Source: Lachnospiraceae bacterium
Lineage (GTDB): Bacteria > Bacillota > Clostridia > Lachnospirales > Lachnospiraceae
Assembly (NCBI GenBank): GCA_015057325.1
Contig: SVEQ01000009.1
Location: 52,096-116,095 of the forward strand
Direction of reading: 5' to 3'
Length of the DNA stretch: 64,000 bases
Shown: piece by piece, positions 44,111-51,916 of the stretch
How the letters are laid out: every line of letters begins with the position of its first letter
How positions within the stretch are numbered: the first letter of the stretch is position 1
Translations under genes and position numbers: made by a program
Notes under the pieces: model-generated
Databases searched by the model: none
What the model saw: only the letters and a program-made list of their open reading frames with translations
What the model was told of the DNA's origin: nothing

Positions 44111-45403
44111 TTATTTAACTTTAATTTTTATTATCTTTGTAGCCTTTAAATATTTCCATGTTTCTTTTGCAGTCACTTTAACTTTATATGTTCCTTTAGG
44201 TGTACCCTTTTTTACAGTTACTTTCCCTTTCTTCGTTACAGATATATATTTTTTACCATTAATTACTGAATAAGAAAGTGGAGAACTAGATTTTGCTCCT
44301 ATAGCAAAAGATTTCTTTGCTCTTCTTAAATTTGATTTATTATATCGTTTTTGCGAAGTCTTAACTACTATAGTTTGATTATCCTTTTTTACATCTATAG
44401 TTACTATTCTACTAGCTTCTAAATACTGATCTGTCGCTGAGGCATTTACTGAAATATTAGCTTTTCCTGCTCCCTTGATAATTACTTTTCCCGATATTTT
44501 ATCAACATAAGCTACATTTTCATTATCAGATGAGTATGTTATTAAACCATTACCACTTGTTTTTGCTCCAAGACTAAAATCCGAACTTGTTGTTATTTTT
44601 GAATAAATATCTTTAATCCCTGAAATTATTTGAGTTTTTTTATTAATAGTTATTTTGAAATTATAAAATCCATCAGAATCAGAAACTTTTATATAATATA
44701 ATCCTTTATCTAATGTAAATGTATCTATATCATATCCATATCCCTTATTATTATCATACGGTCCATAAAAACTATGTTTTGAAGTTCCATTTGTATCTAA
44801 AATCTCATAATGATTTCCACCTTTGGAATAATTAGTGTGTTCTATGGATAGACTTCCGGCATCCATTAAATTAAATGTATAAATATCTTGACTATCATTT
44901 AACCCTAACTGTCCCTTTACTGTAGTTCCAAGACTAACAGACTTTGCCTCACCTATATAATCATATTTATTTGTTTGCGATTCTACAAATGTTTCATCTG
45001 AGTTTGTAAATTTAACATTAAATATGTACTGTCCTTCACAATCATAAACCTGTAAATAATAGATTCCCGCTGTTAAATAACAATAATCTATATCGTATGA
45101 ATATCCACGATTAGAATCATAAGGTCCATAAAAACTCTTTATTTCCTTATATTGATTATCATATAACTTATAATGTCCGTTATTTGTACTGAAATTATAA
45201 TGTTCAATATCGATTCGACCTGATGAATCTAATTTGAAGGAATAAAAATCTTTACTTGAACTTGTCAGTGTTCCATTACATTCAGTATTTAGACTCACTG
45301 AAGTAGCAGTTTCAAAAGTATTCCCAGCATACACTGGTTGATTTGTTAATAATATTGCAATAGTCAAAACAAAAAAATTAAATAATATTTTAAAAACTCT
45401 CAT
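44111..45403 (-). CDS. Secreted protein with two PPC-like repeats and Ig-like repeats
   Basis: 430 aa; GGAGGAG precedes the ATG. A signal peptide (1-26, ending VYAG) leads to two similar beta domains (about 28-130 and 150-250), each with a DFYSF/DIYTF block, an FYGPYD-N-GY-YDID block and G-YY-V, the layout of bacterial pre-peptidase C-terminal (PPC) domains. Big_2-like or cadherin-like repeats and a basic tail follow (260-430, ending KIIKIKVK). There is no catalytic domain or sortase signal. Likely a wall-associated adhesion or matrix protein. Confidence 0.8.
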   Translation of the reverse strand: MRVFKILFNFFVLTIAILLTNQPVYAGNTFETATSVSLNTECNGTLTSSSKDFYSFKLDSSGRIDIEHYNFSTNNGHYKLYDNQYKEIKSFYGPYDSNRGYSYDIDYCYLTAGIYYLQVYDCEGQYIFNVKFTNSDETFVESQTNKYDYIGEAKSVSLGTTVKGQLGLNDSQDIYTFNLMDAGSLSIEHTNYSKGGNHYEILDTNGTSKHSFYGPYDNNKGYGYDIDTFTLDKGLYYIKVSDSDGFYNFKITINKKTQIISGIKDIYSKITTSSDFSLGAKTSGNGLITYSSDNENVAYVDKISGKVIIKGAGKANISVNASATDQYLEASRIVTIDVKKDNQTIVVKTSQKRYNKSNLRRAKKSFAIGAKSSSPLSYSVINGKKYISVTKKGKVTVKKGTPKGTYKVKVTAKETWKYLKATKIIKIKVK

Positions 45404-45512
45404 ATCTCTCCTCCTTAACTGTAATCTCTATTTCCGTTATATTTTTTTATCAATTAATAAAATAAACCCATATAAACAATGAAATTATATCACAACCCAC
45501 AGTTACATTCAA

Positions 45513-46119
45513 TTATATTTCACGCTTCTTTGGAATCTCCATCTTGTACTTGAACTGCTTGCCATAGACCTCATTACCGTCTTTGTCCTTATATGTATTA
45601 TCCACCACCTGCTCAGGTGTAAAATATGCGTCATAAGGCTTTCCGGTCTTTGCAGATTCAATACCCTTAATCAATATTCTCTTGCCCTGCAGCAGAGACT
45701 TATATTGTGCTTCTGTCAGTTCTTTATTCATTTCCTTCCTATCTTCATTCCACATTTCTTTGAACAATAAGCACCAAATTTTCCAAGCAGCATATCAGCA
45801 CCACAATTTGGACAGTCACCAAGACCCTTTTTATTGCTGAACATATTGCGGTTATAACTGACACCGTTATATGTTCCAATTAGATTCGTGACCATATAAC
45901 ATAACCATTAGTAACAAGTTTTTCTATTACTTCTGCCCTTGTTGCCGGAGTTCCTATTCCTTTACGTTCCACATCATCGTCCTTTTCCTTATCAAGTGAA
46001 GCCTTGACATATTTCTTTATAGCTTCATCATACTCTTTCCATCCCATATCAGATACAGATGTACCATTAGCTGTGAACTCATTAAAAACACAATGCTTAG
46101 GGTCTGTTTTTACAGACAT
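45513..46119 (-). pseudogene. Remnant of ICE-type DNA topoisomerase III
   Basis: Three pieces align in order with the C-terminal part of conjugative-element topoisomerases: ERKGIGTPATRAEVIEKLV (about 45930), then a zinc segment CPNCGADMLL...CSKKCG (about 45760-45840), then KELTEAQYKSLLQGKRILIK and a YFTPEQVV block (45513-45730). A frameshift lies between the zinc segment and KELTEAQ (a TGA within GGAAATGAATAA), and part of the frame after TPATRAE is disrupted. The catalytic N-terminal two thirds are missing. It is clearly decayed, and marks a former integrative conjugative element. Confidence 0.85.
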
Positions 46120-46194
46120 TCAAACAAAAGATAAAAGTCAAAAATCAACCCACGTCATTTCTTTTTCTACTTCCATAAACTTTTTCCCATCAAA

Positions 46195-46290
46195 AGTAGT
46201 CATTTAAAAAAGCATCAAAACTATCTTGGTTGATATGACCATCTATACTCCAAAGTACCTCTGTCTTTAGCTTACACACACCACATCTAA
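46195..46290 (-). pseudogene. Short fragment of a Cys-containing gene
   Basis: An open stretch reads RCGVCKLKTEVLWSIDGH, then NQDSFDAFLNDYF and stop. No start or ribosome binding site. A 21-codon open frame (MTTFDGKKF...) overlaps its end. Probably a leftover gene end, possibly from the same lost element as the topoisomerase. Confidence 0.4.
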
Positions 46291-46291
46291 C

Positions 46292-46531
46292 CTATCTCCT
46301 ATCTGCACGCAATGACGCATCATATAAGCATAGTAAATATAACTTATACTCTGCATGGCTTTTAAAGTCTGATTCTGGGCGTTTCTTACGTCTATCTCTC
46401 ACGTCAGCTTCAGCCATTATCACAATTCTCCAACTGGTGTCTTCATCAATAGACCTATCTTCTTCCCATGTCATTGCAAGGTCGTCCGGTGCCTCATAGT
46501 AATCAAGTTCCTCTTGTGTTAGGTTTCCCAT
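46292..46531 (-). CDS. Small protein of unknown function
   Basis: 79 aa from ATG 46529-46531 with GGAGG upstream. Acidic first half (LTQEELDYYEAPDDLAMTWE) and basic end (LYDASLRADRR). It overlaps the end of the DUF188 gene by 29 bases and is co-translated with it. No family recognised. Confidence 0.6.
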   Translation of the reverse strand: MGNLTQEELDYYEAPDDLAMTWEEDRSIDEDTSWRIVIMAEADVRDRRKKRPESDFKSHAEYKLYLLCLYDASLRADRR

Positions 46532-46937
46532 AAAATACCTCCATATCTTCAAATCTGTCATTAATCAATAATAATCTGTCTGTACTGCTTCTACGTGCCT
46601 TCTTTGACAGATGTCGTTCCAACAGCATCTGATCAATGTTCTCATTCGTGTACCATTTACCCGACTGATGAATCACAAATGCATTCTTTCCAAGAGCCAT
46701 TGCAGCAACACCATAATCCTGTGTAACTACAATGTCATGAGCATCCTTATCAATCATACCTATAAGAGCAAAGTCTACTGCATCGGCTCCTGCGCCAACA
46801 ACTTTTACCTCACTGTAATCAGATGTAAGGATATGATTGGTATCGCAAAGAAGAGTCACCGGAATGTTATATTGATTTGCCACCTGTTCTACGATGCGAA
46901 CTACCGGACACGCATCTGCATCTACATAAATTTTCAT
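46503..46937 (-). CDS. YaiI/YqxD family (DUF188, UPF0178) protein
   Basis: 144 aa from ATG 46935-46937, chosen because the family always begins KIYVDADACPV. Further blocks are VVGAGADAVDFALI, DIVVTQDYGVAAMAL and the basic end KKARRSS. The fold is PIN-like with conserved Asp residues (DADACPV, VDFALI, TQDYG), suggesting a metal-dependent nuclease, but no function has been shown. Its 3' end overlaps the next small gene. Confidence 0.92.
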   Translation of the reverse strand: MKIYVDADACPVVRIVEQVANQYNIPVTLLCDTNHILTSDYSEVKVVGAGADAVDFALIGMIDKDAHDIVVTQDYGVAAMALGKNAFVIHQSGKWYTNENIDQMLLERHLSKKARRSSTDRLLLINDRFEDMEVFYGKPNTRGT

Positions 46938-46971
46938 CTGTTCATCCATCACTTTTCAACATATTATCTAA

Positions 46972-47169
46972 TTAAATACCTTTAATCCTCAATTCATATC
47001 TTGTTCTATTGGGATGCATTCTATGTCTATTTAATACTTGAAAAAAATCTTCTGTAGACATTATAACCAAGTCATATACAGAATTAATATCATCAGCTTT
47101 TAACCATCTTGATGCTGACGAATTGCAAATACTATCAATTGAAGTATGTTTCAATTGCTCACATTTCAT
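46972..47169 (-). CDS. Small helix-hairpin-helix (alpha-CTD-like) protein
   Basis: 65 aa. The stretch SASRWLKADDINSVYDLVIM, then STEDFFQVLNRH is similar in spacing to the alpha-CTD helix-hairpin-helix domain, though weaker than in the 33.4-kb and 49.9-kb proteins. It overlaps the preceding 47-aa gene by four bases (ATGA). A second kind of small alpha-CTD-like gene in the same island is notable. Confidence 0.45.
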   Translation of the reverse strand: MKCEQLKHTSIDSICNSSASRWLKADDINSVYDLVIMSTEDFFQVLNRHRMHPNRTRYELRIKGI

Positions 47170-47309
47170 TTCCCAAACTCTTTTTCATCTTTATTTGTAT
47201 CGTCTTTACTATTAGAATCGGAATTTTCCGAAGTCTCTCCATTAAGAACATCTAGCATTTCCTTAGTGAAATACTCTTCAGGTTCAGAATAAATAATCTT
47301 GCTTTCCAT
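47166..47309 (-). CDS. Very small acidic protein
   Basis: 47 aa from ATG 47307-47309 with GGGGAT upstream. The first half is YSEPEEYFTKEMLDVLNG and the rest is a Ser/Asn/Asp/Lys-rich disordered tail. The stop overlaps the next gene's start (ATGA), which argues that it is translated. No family recognised. Confidence 0.6.
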   Translation of the reverse strand: MESKIIYSEPEEYFTKEMLDVLNGETSENSDSNSKDDTNKDEKEFGK

Positions 47310-47346
47310 TGTTTCATCCCCCTATCATTAGGTTCACGTATAATTA

Positions 47347-47529
47347 TCAAATCGTCTTTGCAATCATAAGTGCCCGATCATAACTACAACCATTCTCTCT
47401 TGCATATTGCATAAGTGCACGATTAAGATAATCATACTTTCTCGGTTCAACAAATCCCATACCTGATTCTACCCACGCCCTGTGATAAAGCGCTTTAAGT
47501 TTTTCATCATTTACATCGAATAACCCCAT
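47347..47529 (-). CDS. Small protein of unknown function, parent of several fragments
   Basis: 60 aa: KALYHRAWVESGMGFVEPRK, then YLNRALMQYARENGCS and ALMIAKTI. AGGGAGG precedes the ATG. It is short, helical and mixed in charge. Parts of this or close relatives are found at 40023-40049, 54543-54592 and 57394-57447, so it belongs to a small family that has repeatedly been copied and broken in this region. Confidence 0.6.
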   Translation of the reverse strand: MGLFDVNDEKLKALYHRAWVESGMGFVEPRKYDYLNRALMQYARENGCSYDRALMIAKTI

Positions 47530-47704
47530 ATGCCAAGCCTCCCTTTTTATCTCTGCAAATCAATTATGTGTACTATTTGTTGATTGCAGTTTAATCATAT
47601 CAATTTATATGTCCAATAAAAATACCAGCTTATAGCCACGGCATAACCACGTCATTTCATTAATGACATACATTTTTACATACGTATTACAACTTAACAA
47701 CAAA

Positions 47705-48988
47705 TCATCTTCTAAACATTATTTTCTCACTCTGGAACATTTTAGTGATAATAAATATTGCCGTTCCGGTAACAAGTAGATTTACAACACATGTTATAAG
47801 AACTTTTTCTGCATCTAATTCAAACGAGAAAAGTCCGACAAAGCATTGTAAGCTGTTATATATCGGAACAAAATAATAACATATACTCTCCTTTGCTCCA
47901 TGACCCAAATTGGCACTCATACTGATTAATGTTGAAACCAGTGTAATAGGGGCAGTTAACATGGTGGCTTCTTTCGTATCCTTTGAAAAAGTAGATAAAA
48001 CACTAAATACCGCTACTATCATAGATACTGTAATCAATACCACCAATACAAGTTGCATATATTCTTTTAAACCGTAAGTATTATCAACAGAATTCAGATT
48101 AGCTAATGCAATCGGAAGAACTATAACAATACTGATACTGTTTGCTATTCCTTGGAGTATCGAGATAAATGTTATAGATAATATCTTTCCCACTGCCAGT
48201 TCCCTTCGGCTTATCGGTGCTACTAGCATAGAATTCAAGACACCGTTACTTTTATCCCTTGATATTTCTGTAGGCGCCATTGTTGACGCACTTGAGAAAA
48301 TAAAAATCATTAACAAAAATGGTATGAAGTTCGACCATGTTTCTCGCATTTTATCCTTATCCGTAGCCACATCATACGTTTTTTCACCGGAATTGATGTC
48401 ATAAATATTATAAACTGATTCCTCATAACCATTTAAAAGTTGCAGCATTTCTTTATATACTGCCACGGATTCCTTCTCTGCCGATGAATAATATATTGAT
48501 ATCTGCTGAACATCGGTCTGCTCTTTATCTGACATCATTATCGTATCAAGATCTTCGGGATAAATAACATACAGATCATATTTTTTGTTACGGATATTAT
48601 CTTCCATATTCTCAAAACTGTCTACCACAACAAAAGAATCAGGATTAATACTGATTTCAGTATTATTATCAACAGTCATATAGTCCGATATTTCTTCAAT
48701 GCTAATATCATTTTTTTTAGTAACTATCTCTTCAATAAAATCAGTCTTTTTAGAAACTCCATTCCTTTCCTTGATATAATCCATTATATAATCTGAAGGA
48801 TTCATCACGGCTATCTTGCATTCATAATCATCACTAATACTAAACATCGAAACGGATGATGCTCCCAGAACAACACACATAACAGTAAATAATACAGGAG
48901 GCATAACCAGAGAAGCAAGAACTAATCGAAGGTCAGTAAAGAATCTCCTAATATCTTTCTTGAATATCAACCAAATTGTTTTATTCAT
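47705..48988 (-). CDS. ABC-2 type transporter permease
   Basis: 427 aa from ATG 48986-48988, overlapping the ATPase gene by eight bases. One helix at about 20-40, a large extracytoplasmic domain (45-225), then five helices (230-425) with the ABC-2 blocks LLMIFIFSSASTMAPTEISR and ISRRELAVGKIL. This is the NatB/YhaP-type architecture used for export of Na+, drugs or peptides. The substrate is unknown. Confidence 0.9.
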   Translation of the reverse strand: MNKTIWLIFKKDIRRFFTDLRLVLASLVMPPVLFTVMCVVLGASSVSMFSISDDYECKIAVMNPSDYIMDYIKERNGVSKKTDFIEEIVTKKNDISIEEISDYMTVDNNTEISINPDSFVVVDSFENMEDNIRNKKYDLYVIYPEDLDTIMMSDKEQTDVQQISIYYSSAEKESVAVYKEMLQLLNGYEESVYNIYDINSGEKTYDVATDKDKMRETWSNFIPFLLMIFIFSSASTMAPTEISRDKSNGVLNSMLVAPISRRELAVGKILSITFISILQGIANSISIVIVLPIALANLNSVDNTYGLKEYMQLVLVVLITVSMIVAVFSVLSTFSKDTKEATMLTAPITLVSTLISMSANLGHGAKESICYYFVPIYNSLQCFVGLFSFELDAEKVLITCVVNLLVTGTAIFIITKMFQSEKIMFRR

Positions 48989-49766
48989 TGTCATTCCCAT
49001 TCTTCTTATCTGCATAGTAAATTTCAAAAAATCTGTCTTCAAGGCTCATTTCGTCACAAATATCTGCCAATGTTCCACAAGACTGCATTCTCCCATTAAT
49101 AATTATTCCAACCCTGTCACATATTTTCTCAACCATGCTAAAGATGTGGGAAGATATAATTATCGTATGTCCCTTTTCTTTCAATTTGAGTAGATACTCG
49201 ATCACCATTCTTGATGTAATTACATCGAGTCCATTTGTTGGTTCATCAAATATAATTACTTGTGGCTGATGCAATAAAGATATTGCAAGTGCTGTTTTCT
49301 GCTTCATTCCAGTCGAAAGATTTTCAACCTTTACTTCAGCAAAATCCTTCATTTCAAATACTTCAAACAACTGCTGTTTTCTTTCCACACTAACATCCTT
49401 CGGCACGCAGTACAAATCCGAATAAAAATCATATAAGTAACTGGGTGTGAAAAACTCCTCTAATTTCATATCACATGCAAGGAAAGAAATCCGTTTCCTT
49501 ATTTCTTGAGATTCTTTTTTTGAGTCATATCCACAAATCATTACGTTTCCTGAGTCAGGAGTTAATAAAGTAGACAGCATTCTTAATGTTGTTGTCTTAC
49601 CTGCTCCATTAGGTCCTATAAGACCAAAACACTCTCCTCTTTCAACTGAAAATGACACATTATCAACAGCTATCAAACTCTCATTATTAGATTTATTAAT
49701 TTTTTGCTGTTTCTTAGAAAGTTTAAATTTCTTTGAGACACCGGAAACCACAACATCCTGTTCCAT
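48981..49766 (-). CDS. ABC transporter ATP-binding protein
   Basis: 261 aa. Walker A GPNGAGKTT near residue 54, Q-loop LACDMKLEEF, signature LSTGMKQK, Walker B VIIFDEPTNGLD and H-loop SSHIF are all present; NatA/CcmA-like. AAAGGGG precedes the ATG. It pairs with the permease directly downstream. In its 5' leader a GGCAGAAG hairpin (49820-49848) could be regulatory. Confidence 0.93.
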   Translation of the reverse strand: MEQDVVVSGVSKKFKLSKKQQKINKSNNESLIAVDNVSFSVERGECFGLIGPNGAGKTTTLRMLSTLLTPDSGNVMICGYDSKKESQEIRKRISFLACDMKLEEFFTPSYLYDFYSDLYCVPKDVSVERKQQLFEVFEMKDFAEVKVENLSTGMKQKTALAISLLHQPQVIIFDEPTNGLDVITSRMVIEYLLKLKEKGHTIIISSHIFSMVEKICDRVGIIINGRMQSCGTLADICDEMSLEDRFFEIYYADKKNGNDNE

Positions 49767-49943
49767 TATACTTGTCCCCTTTACTATACTGTTTTGCTTT
49801 TCATCATTGTTTTTTTAGCGGCAGAAGCCATAATTAAGACTTCTGCCATAATAATAATTAGTTGTAACAATGGCTTAATTATATAATGATTATATTGTAC
49901 ACTATATATCCCCTTTCACGGTATAAATGACATTTAACTTTAT

Positions 49944-50309
49944 TCAACACGCATTAAGCACAACAACCTCTAACAAATACCACTCCCTATTTTTCTCACT
50001 AAGCGATTCATACTGGAACAGGAACAACTTCTCCATAATCTCACGCGCCGATGTAGTCCCGCAATTTCTAATAGATCTCAACTCCTTACCCGAAGCCAAG
50101 CCGTCAAACACATCACCAACTGTATTATATCCTGCCCTCTTCAAACAGTTATACGACCTGACACTTAAATCAAGCGCCTCCAAGCCCACCTCACTCATTT
50201 TCTCCGTCATGTGAAAACGAAAGCGAAAATGGCCTCCATGTTTTTCACGAAGATGAACTCCTTCCACTTTGTTCATCACATTCATTATCGTCTGACACTG
50301 ATCTTTCAT
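49944..50309 (-). CDS. RNA polymerase alpha-CTD-like helix-hairpin-helix protein (copy 2)
   Basis: 121 aa from ATG 50307-50309 with GGAGG eight bases upstream. Same alpha-CTD-like domain as copy 1 (LDLSVRSYNCLKRAG, LRSIRNCG). It differs only near the C-terminus (NREWYLLEVVVLNAC against NRERYLLEVVGLNCGGV), where the repeat ends. It overlaps the Lrp gene by 65 bases. Confidence 0.78.
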   Translation of the reverse strand: MKDQCQTIMNVMNKVEGVHLREKHGGHFRFRFHMTEKMSEVGLEALDLSVRSYNCLKRAGYNTVGDVFDGLASGKELRSIRNCGTTSAREIMEKLFLFQYESLSEKNREWYLLEVVVLNAC

Positions 50310-50748
50310 ATCTGATACCTCCATACACATCCTTGACGACCTCCTTAACGGCATGGCAATGCAACTCCTCAAGGTCATCACCGCATTCTTTCTGAATCAT
50401 TTTAATTAGATATTTGAGGTCATTAGGAGAATCAGATACTGCAACTACATGAATATGGTTTTTCTTAAGCGTCGTAAATATCTGGCGTATAAATGCAGTC
50501 CTTGTGGAAACATAATCAAGCACCCGCTCAAACCTGTCATCTTTCGTCACGATATCAATAAAAACCGTCACTTCTCCAGGCTTATAAATGCATGTATTAT
50601 ATCCACGAATGATACCTGCATCCTCAAGCTTTTTCACGCGCTTTTTGGCCGCCACACGTGACATACCAACAGCATCACCGATATCCCGGTAACTCATACG
50701 CGCATTACCTTTTATGAGTTTGAGTATCTTTTCATCTGTTTTGTCCAT
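50245..50748 (-). CDS. Lrp/AsnC-family transcriptional regulator (copy 2)
   Basis: 167 aa from ATG 50746-50748, residue for residue the same as the protein at 33717-34220. It lies downstream of the terminator that ends the membrane-protein gene, so it should have its own promoter between 50749 and 50795. It is coupled to the alpha-CTD-like gene by the same 65-base overlap. Confidence 0.88.
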   Translation of the reverse strand: MDKTDEKILKLIKGNARMSYRDIGDAVGMSRVAAKKRVKKLEDAGIIRGYNTCIYKPGEVTVFIDIVTKDDRFERVLDYVSTRTAFIRQIFTTLKKNHIHVVAVSDSPNDLKYLIKMIQKECGDDLEELHCHAVKEVVKDVYGGIRYERSVSDDNECDEQSGRSSSS

Positions 50749-50794
50749 TGACCTCACTCCTCAGCGTCGACTCTGAATGAAATAATTATAAATG

Positions 50795-50825
50795 TAAAAT
50801 AACCACCCAGTCAACCTAGGTGGTT
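50795..50825 (-). terminator. Terminator of the acidic-tailed membrane protein gene
   Basis: Same hairpin as 34267-34297; here it follows the complete gene whose stop is at 50911, about 85 bases on. Confidence 0.75.
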
Positions 50826-50910
50826 ACGAAACGAAACCATATAATTGGATACGCTAAATGATTCCTGTCAAGCAACAACACAAAAACATTGGCATATCAC
50901 TTCTCTCTTC

Positions 50911-51732
50911 TTAGTAATCTTCCCATCCTTCATTATCCTCAAAATCATCCCACGCATCGTCCTCGTCCTCAAACTCATCCTTGTAGTCCTCATAGTAACT
51001 ATCCACATCATAGTCATCAGGATCGTGTGATTTCTCGGTTGTTTTCCTGCTTGATGATTTGCCGCTTTGGGTGGTTGTGTTGTTGTTACTTTTTTGGGTT
51101 TGGGTAGCGGTACTGGTCTTTGTCGGTGCCTCATGCTTTGCAAAACCGGTCAGTTCGTCATTCTCATATGTATATAAATACTTTTCTTCCGTCCCTGTTA
51201 AATGGTCCACTATAGTTATGCTTTTATCACTCATCACATATTCGTCTGATTCGCAATAATAATTGATTGTCAGCTTATCAATGACATAATACCTGACACC
51301 ATTTACTTCAAAATATGAATCATTTATACAATGCTTTTTTATAAATGATTCATACCCGGCCTGCTTGCGATAATTGAGCATACACTCATGCAGCCTTCTG
51401 TCAATTTTAATCAGTTCAACCAATCTCTCTTTGACATCTAATCCGCTAAATGATTCCTCCAACCTTACCGAAAAAAACGTGGCATCATCAAGAACTTTAC
51501 TATCCGAGTCCTTGTAAACATCTTCAGTACGATAATCTAACTTAACATCTATTTTCTTGATATAATCATTCGATTCCATGTTATAAATGTCCGCAACTTC
51601 TTCTTTGCAATCATGTCGAATCTGATTATATCGAGTAAGCTTCCCATTGTCTGTAATTACTTTAAGTAGATAGATACCACCACCGCACAGGAAGGCTAGC
51701 AATATCAGTATCCACGGAGTATATTTTTTCAT
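50911..51732 (-). CDS. Single-pass membrane protein with hyperacidic tail
   Basis: 273 aa. An N-terminal helix (WILILLAFLCGGGIYLL) anchors a domain of about 170 residues with no recognised fold, followed by a Thr/Ser/Gln linker (about 205-230) and a tail of about 40 residues that is mostly Asp, Glu and Tyr. With this topology the domain is outside or, if the helix is an anchor, surface-facing. The acidic tail could bind cations or basic proteins. No good strong start site is seen before ATG 51732 apart from GGGGGT. The 3' end is duplicated at 34383-34564 and a middle piece at 38072-38118. Confidence 0.7.
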   Translation of the reverse strand: MKKYTPWILILLAFLCGGGIYLLKVITDNGKLTRYNQIRHDCKEEVADIYNMESNDYIKKIDVKLDYRTEDVYKDSDSKVLDDATFFSVRLEESFSGLDVKERLVELIKIDRRLHECMLNYRKQAGYESFIKKHCINDSYFEVNGVRYYVIDKLTINYYCESDEYVMSDKSITIVDHLTGTEEKYLYTYENDELTGFAKHEAPTKTSTATQTQKSNNNTTTQSGKSSSRKTTEKSHDPDDYDVDSYYEDYKDEFEDEDDAWDDFEDNEGWEDY

Positions 51733-51751
51733 ACCAACACCCCCATTGGCA

Positions 51752-51916
51752 TTACTTCAAAAGTTTTGAAAACTCCAATGCTTTTCCAACATCACCATAA
51801 AAAACACCACTGTCTTTTCCTGTAATATTTACCTGTACCGCAAGAAAATCTGTGTTTGATGCATCTGCTTTTTGAGCAATTCCACGTACCTTTGTCAACA
51901 ATTCTTCAAACTTCAT
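51752..51916 (-). CDS. Miniature SCP2 sterol-carrier gene with internal deletion
   Basis: 54 aa from ATG 51914-51916 with AAGGAGG upstream, overlapping the 804-aa gene stop (51906-51908). It reads MKFEELLTKVRGIAQK and LAVQVNITGKDSGVFY, the SCP2 N-terminus, then jumps to GDVGKALEFSKLLK, the SCP2 C-terminus. About half of a normal SCP2 domain (100 aa) is lost in frame, so lipid binding is unlikely. Too short for routine gene calling. The lost middle survives in the fragment at 38180-38298. Confidence 0.75.
   Translation of the reverse strand: MKFEELLTKVRGIAQKADASNTDFLAVQVNITGKDSGVFYGDVGKALEFSKLLK

Larger units (their letters stand above)
49953..51092. repeat. 1.14-kb direct repeat, copy 2
   Basis: Partner of 33425-34564. 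This is probably the parental copy, because the membrane-protein gene at its right end is complete here and truncated there. Confidence 0.95.
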
